A stretch of DNA of 7,729 bases from JBFLVQ01 sp040758525 (GTDB lineage Bacteria; Acidobacteriota; Blastocatellia; Chloracidobacteriales; JADJPF01): assembly GCA_040758525.1 (NCBI GenBank), contig JBFLVQ010000467.1, positions 1 through 7,729 on the forward strand. The letters run 5' to 3'. The position numbers and the translations under genes are program-made. This document shows positions 6,121-7,729 of this stretch, one piece after another (within the stretch, counting starts at the first letter, position 1; each line of letters opens with the position of its first letter). The notes under the pieces were generated by a model. That model saw only the letters and a program-made list of their open reading frames with translations. It was not told the DNA's origin and ran no database searches.

Positions 6121-6630
6121 CTATTGCATCAAATCCTTAATGATTTTTATAATCACTGGTATCCAGAAAATTGCTAGATTGACCCAGAATAACCACTTCG
6201 AGAAATCTCTTGAATCACGCTCCTTAAGCCAGAATAAACCCCAACTGACAGCAGCTACTATTGAAGCGATTGGGCCGATTTCACTTATTAGTGTTAAAGT
6301 TGAGGGATCTGCTACTATCGATGATTTTCCAAAAAGGATAATAAACATTTCTAAAAAGCCTTGGGTAAACCCTGCTACTACACTTGCTATCACTGCCAGC
6401 ATCAGGAGAATCTCTGAATGAACCGAGTATTTGGCCACTGTAAACACTGGTAATCTGTGGTTCAGATTAACTTTTACTTGTTCTATTACCCCTTGTCCTT
6501 TGGGAGCTACTCCTACGCACCTTGAGCAATGATTCTTTTCAGGATCAAACTGATCAGACTGGTGGCAAACTTCGCAGCGCGTCGGCATCGACTCAGTTTT
6601 TATCTTCAGTTTGGTCAATAAACTGGCCAT
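6121..6630 (-). CDS. Zinc-ribbon membrane protein B, 169 aa (paralogue of the gene at 1278-1766)
   Basis: The N-terminus has C19-X2-C22-X12-C35-X2-C38 in the pattern RCEVCHQSD-FDP-N-CSRC, a near copy of membrane protein A, and both share a V/T-I-E-[PQ]-V segment just after the ribbon. The rest differs: three predicted membrane segments at about 74-100, 112-135 and 146-164, the last two tryptophan-rich, against two in A. It is probably an integral membrane protein with a small cytosolic zinc domain. Function is unknown. The ATG at 6630 has AAAGGG 8 nt upstream and begins 2 nt after the DUF1643 stop; its own stop is 1 nt from the methyltransferase start, so it sits inside a tight operon. Coupling to the methyltransferase could mean membrane tethering of DNA-modifying work, which is speculation. 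Confidence 0.85.
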   Translation of the reverse strand: MASLLTKLKIKTESMPTRCEVCHQSDQFDPEKNHCSRCVGVAPKGQGVIEQVKVNLNHRLPVFTVAKYSVHSEILLMLAVIASVVAGFTQGFLEMFIILFGKSSIVADPSTLTLISEIGPIASIVAAVSWGLFWLKERDSRDFSKWLFWVNLAIFWIPVIIKIIKDLMQ

Positions 6631-6632
6631 TA

Positions 6633-7241
6633 CTATTTCCCTTTGCTAAGTTTACTGTCAAAAATTTCAATCGCTGTATTTGCTGCGAGACGAAGCGGGT
6701 GTCGGGGATGTCCATCTTTTGTAACCCCAAAACAAAATATCTTATCAGCCATTGCACAAACTGTTTTATCACGGCCCATGTATTTGCCATTTACACCCCA
6801 ACAAGCGATAACTCGATCCGCCTTAGAAATAACTTTGCTTAACCAACTGTTATTATCGGGGCCGACAGGATCAGAATCAGCTAGCAACTTCTCTGGATAT
6901 GGTGACCTTAAGGCAAACAAATTAACCATTAACAAATGGCCGAAGCCCCATTTCCTTGCAAAGTTACAGCATCTACGAATAGTAGGATCGTCCTTATGCT
7001 CATCTGCAATGGATGGATTGACACCGATAAAGGCAATTACAGGGCCAATCCCCAATACGCGCTCCAGTACATATCGATATCTCTGATCCTCAGAAATCAC
7101 CGTGCCAAAAATAGGCGCAGGAGATTTCTGAATGGCTGTTAATTGATTTCTATTTGTTTCTGCTGAGTGAATAACAACTGGATATGGAGTGTTCTCACTT
7201 GGCAAATAATTAATAGCCATTACTCTCTTCTCATTGTTCAT
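6633..7241 (-). CDS. DUF1643 family protein, 202 aa
   Basis: The conserved blocks of DUF1643 are all visible in order: RYRYVLER (about 54-61), FIGVNPSIAD (71-80), DDPTIRR (84-90), WGFG and VNLFALRS (98-113), DPVGPDNN (124-131), CWG (147-149) and TKDGHPRHPL (174-183). The family is common in phages and mobile elements; its biochemical activity is not established, though the invariant polar and acidic residues suggest an enzyme. The N-terminus before the domain (about 45 residues) is longer than usual, so a later start is possible: an in-frame ATG at 7220 follows GAGAAGAGAG. I keep the ATG at 7241, which has AGGAAGG about 10 nt upstream. The stop is 2 nt before membrane protein B, whose ribosome site lies inside this gene's end. 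Confidence 0.9.
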   Translation of the reverse strand: MNNEKRVMAINYLPSENTPYPVVIHSAETNRNQLTAIQKSPAPIFGTVISEDQRYRYVLERVLGIGPVIAFIGVNPSIADEHKDDPTIRRCCNFARKWGFGHLLMVNLFALRSPYPEKLLADSDPVGPDNNSWLSKVISKADRVIACWGVNGKYMGRDKTVCAMADKIFCFGVTKDGHPRHPLRLAANTAIEIFDSKLSKGK

Positions 7242-7256
7242 AGACTTAACGCCTTC

Positions 7257-7514
7257 CTAACCATCCATTCCAATGCTGCTTTTACCATATCTCCATGGCA
7301 CTGCTTTGGCGCGCACCAGCATACAAGTTTCATCAAATTGACGATCCCAGATGACTACACTTCGCAAGCTCTTAGCGCATGCCTGCCCACGATCCCAATT
7401 AGAGACACTGCGCAATCTATCAGCACTGATTTGCCCATTTGGCAGCACAGCTCGTTGAGCTATCTCAACAGCTCTACTCAGTGCCCAATTCTCGTCAAAC
7501 CTGCATGTTGTCAT
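7257..7514 (-). CDS. Hypothetical protein, 85 aa
   Basis: I do not recognise this ORF. It encodes a basic, soluble protein with three cysteines and a loosely repeated S-x-x-x-WDR element (SVSNWDR near residues 36-42 and SVVIWDR near 52-58). No membrane segment or known motif is visible. The ATG at 7514 has GTGAGG 4 nt upstream, a tight but workable spacing, and the stop is 15 nt before the DUF1643 ATG. This placement and the same strand favour a real gene. It could instead be the remnant of a longer protein, because the frame immediately upstream (overlapping its start as ATGA) is coding-like but broken by stops. Confidence 0.5.
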   Translation of the reverse strand: MTTCRFDENWALSRAVEIAQRAVLPNGQISADRLRSVSNWDRGQACAKSLRSVVIWDRQFDETCMLVRAKAVPWRYGKSSIGMDG

Positions 7515-7729
7515 ACAGCCTCACGTTCCAAAGCTACTAGCCCTGATCAGAGTAAATGTGGTAGCTGTTCTTTGATCATATCAAGAGTTAATTGGCCTAG
7601 TGGTCCATCCAATCTTCGGCGCGGGTACTCCTGCTACATGGCGATAGCCATTAGCGGGAGAGGAAGCGTCGCCTCCTATGAATAACTATATCCGTCACAA
7701 GCATGTAAGAGTTGACAACACTTGTGGCT
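7515..7729. other. Right-edge region with no convincing complete gene
   Basis: All six frames were read by eye. On the minus strand one frame is open from the edge to a TAA at 7651-7653 and another to a TAG at 7676-7678; either could be the last codons of an upstream gene. A third stretch (7547-7633) reads like protein (for example RLDGPLGQLTLDMIKEQLP) but has no good start. On the plus strand an ATG at 7678 is open to the edge for 17 codons (MNNYIRHKHV...), which could begin a divergent gene. The edge cuts too close to decide. No tRNA was seen. Confidence 0.4.
7661..7677. repeat. Short hairpin AGGAAGCGTCGCCTCCT
   Basis: On the minus-strand RNA AGGAGGCGACGCTTCCT can fold into a 7-bp stem (one G-U pair) with a 3-nt loop. 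It would bury an AGGAGG sequence that otherwise looks like a strong ribosome site but has no ORF of useful length at proper spacing: the nearest ATG (7649-7651) is about 20 nt away and gives only five codons. The role is unclear. Confidence 0.35.

Noticed and set aside
6593..6790. 65-aa minus-strand ORF
   Set aside because: It lies in another frame across the junction of the DUF1643 gene and membrane protein B, both well supported.
7544..7578. Two TGATCA palindromes (7544-7549 and 7573-7578) as a possible operator
   Set aside because: The same hexamer occurs inside coding sequence elsewhere (for example 1771-1776 and 6551-6556), so chance is a sufficient explanation.
7167..7685. 172-aa plus-strand ORF
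   Set aside because: It runs antisense across the DUF1643 gene start and the 85-aa ORF, has no recognisable domain and no good ribosome site; it looks like a shadow frame.
1..7729. CRISPR arrays, tRNA or rRNA genes, insertion sequences
   Set aside because: No regularly spaced repeats, cloverleaf-type sequence or transposase-like ORF was seen on either strand.

Overview
The window holds a compact, single-direction gene cassette. Every credible gene lies on the minus strand, so transcription runs from the right edge (7729) to the left edge (1). Gaps are mostly 1-40 nt, there is one ATGA stop/start overlap, and most starts have purine-rich Shine-Dalgarno sites. This packing, the lack of ordinary chromosomal housekeeping neighbours, and the mix of genes suggest a tailed-phage or phage-like element (possibly a large plasmid) of a bacterium. 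The mix is a sliding clamp, a ParB-like protein, a solo DNA methyltransferase, DUF1643, Nudix, an SPL-like radical SAM enzyme and many small unknowns. No capsid, tail, terminase, integrase or transposase gene is visible, so the phage assignment is an inference. The host cannot be fixed. The N-terminus of the clamp (a QGVIEKK-type segment) loosely recalls clamps of Acidobacteriota or deltaproteobacterial lineages, but this is a weak hint.

Layout in transcription order. At the right edge (7515-7729) there is no convincing gene, only coding-like fragments broken by stops and a hairpin. Then come a small unknown protein (7514-7257), a DUF1643 protein (7241-6633), a zinc-ribbon membrane protein 'B' (6630-6121) and a beta-class DNA methyltransferase with a cysteine-rich insertion (6119-4929). 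These are separated by 1-15 nt and look like one transcript. A 117-nt gap (4812-4928) is the largest internal one and contains two perfect inverted repeats, one of which straddles the methyltransferase stop codon. It may mark a regulatory or processing boundary.

Below the gap lie a zinc-finger ParB-like protein (4811-3519), an unknown 98-aa protein (3490-3194) and the DNA polymerase III beta clamp DnaN (3168-2056). These are followed by a solo LuxR/GerE helix-turn-helix protein (2017-1763), zinc-ribbon membrane protein 'A' (1766-1278, overlapping the regulator by 4 nt), a Nudix hydrolase (1273-794), an unknown 82-aa protein (791-543) and the N-terminal 180 residues of a spore-photoproduct-lyase-like radical SAM protein that runs off the left edge.

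The likely joint theme is DNA replication (clamp, ParB-like), DNA modification (methyltransferase), and nucleotide or DNA-damage handling (Nudix, SPL-like). The least explained element is the pair of paralogous membrane proteins A and B. They share a zinc ribbon (CX2C-X12-CX2C) at the N-terminus but have unrelated membrane parts, and one is translationally coupled to the LuxR-type regulator. The same CX2C-X12-[CH]X2C spacing recurs at the N-terminus of the ParB-like protein.
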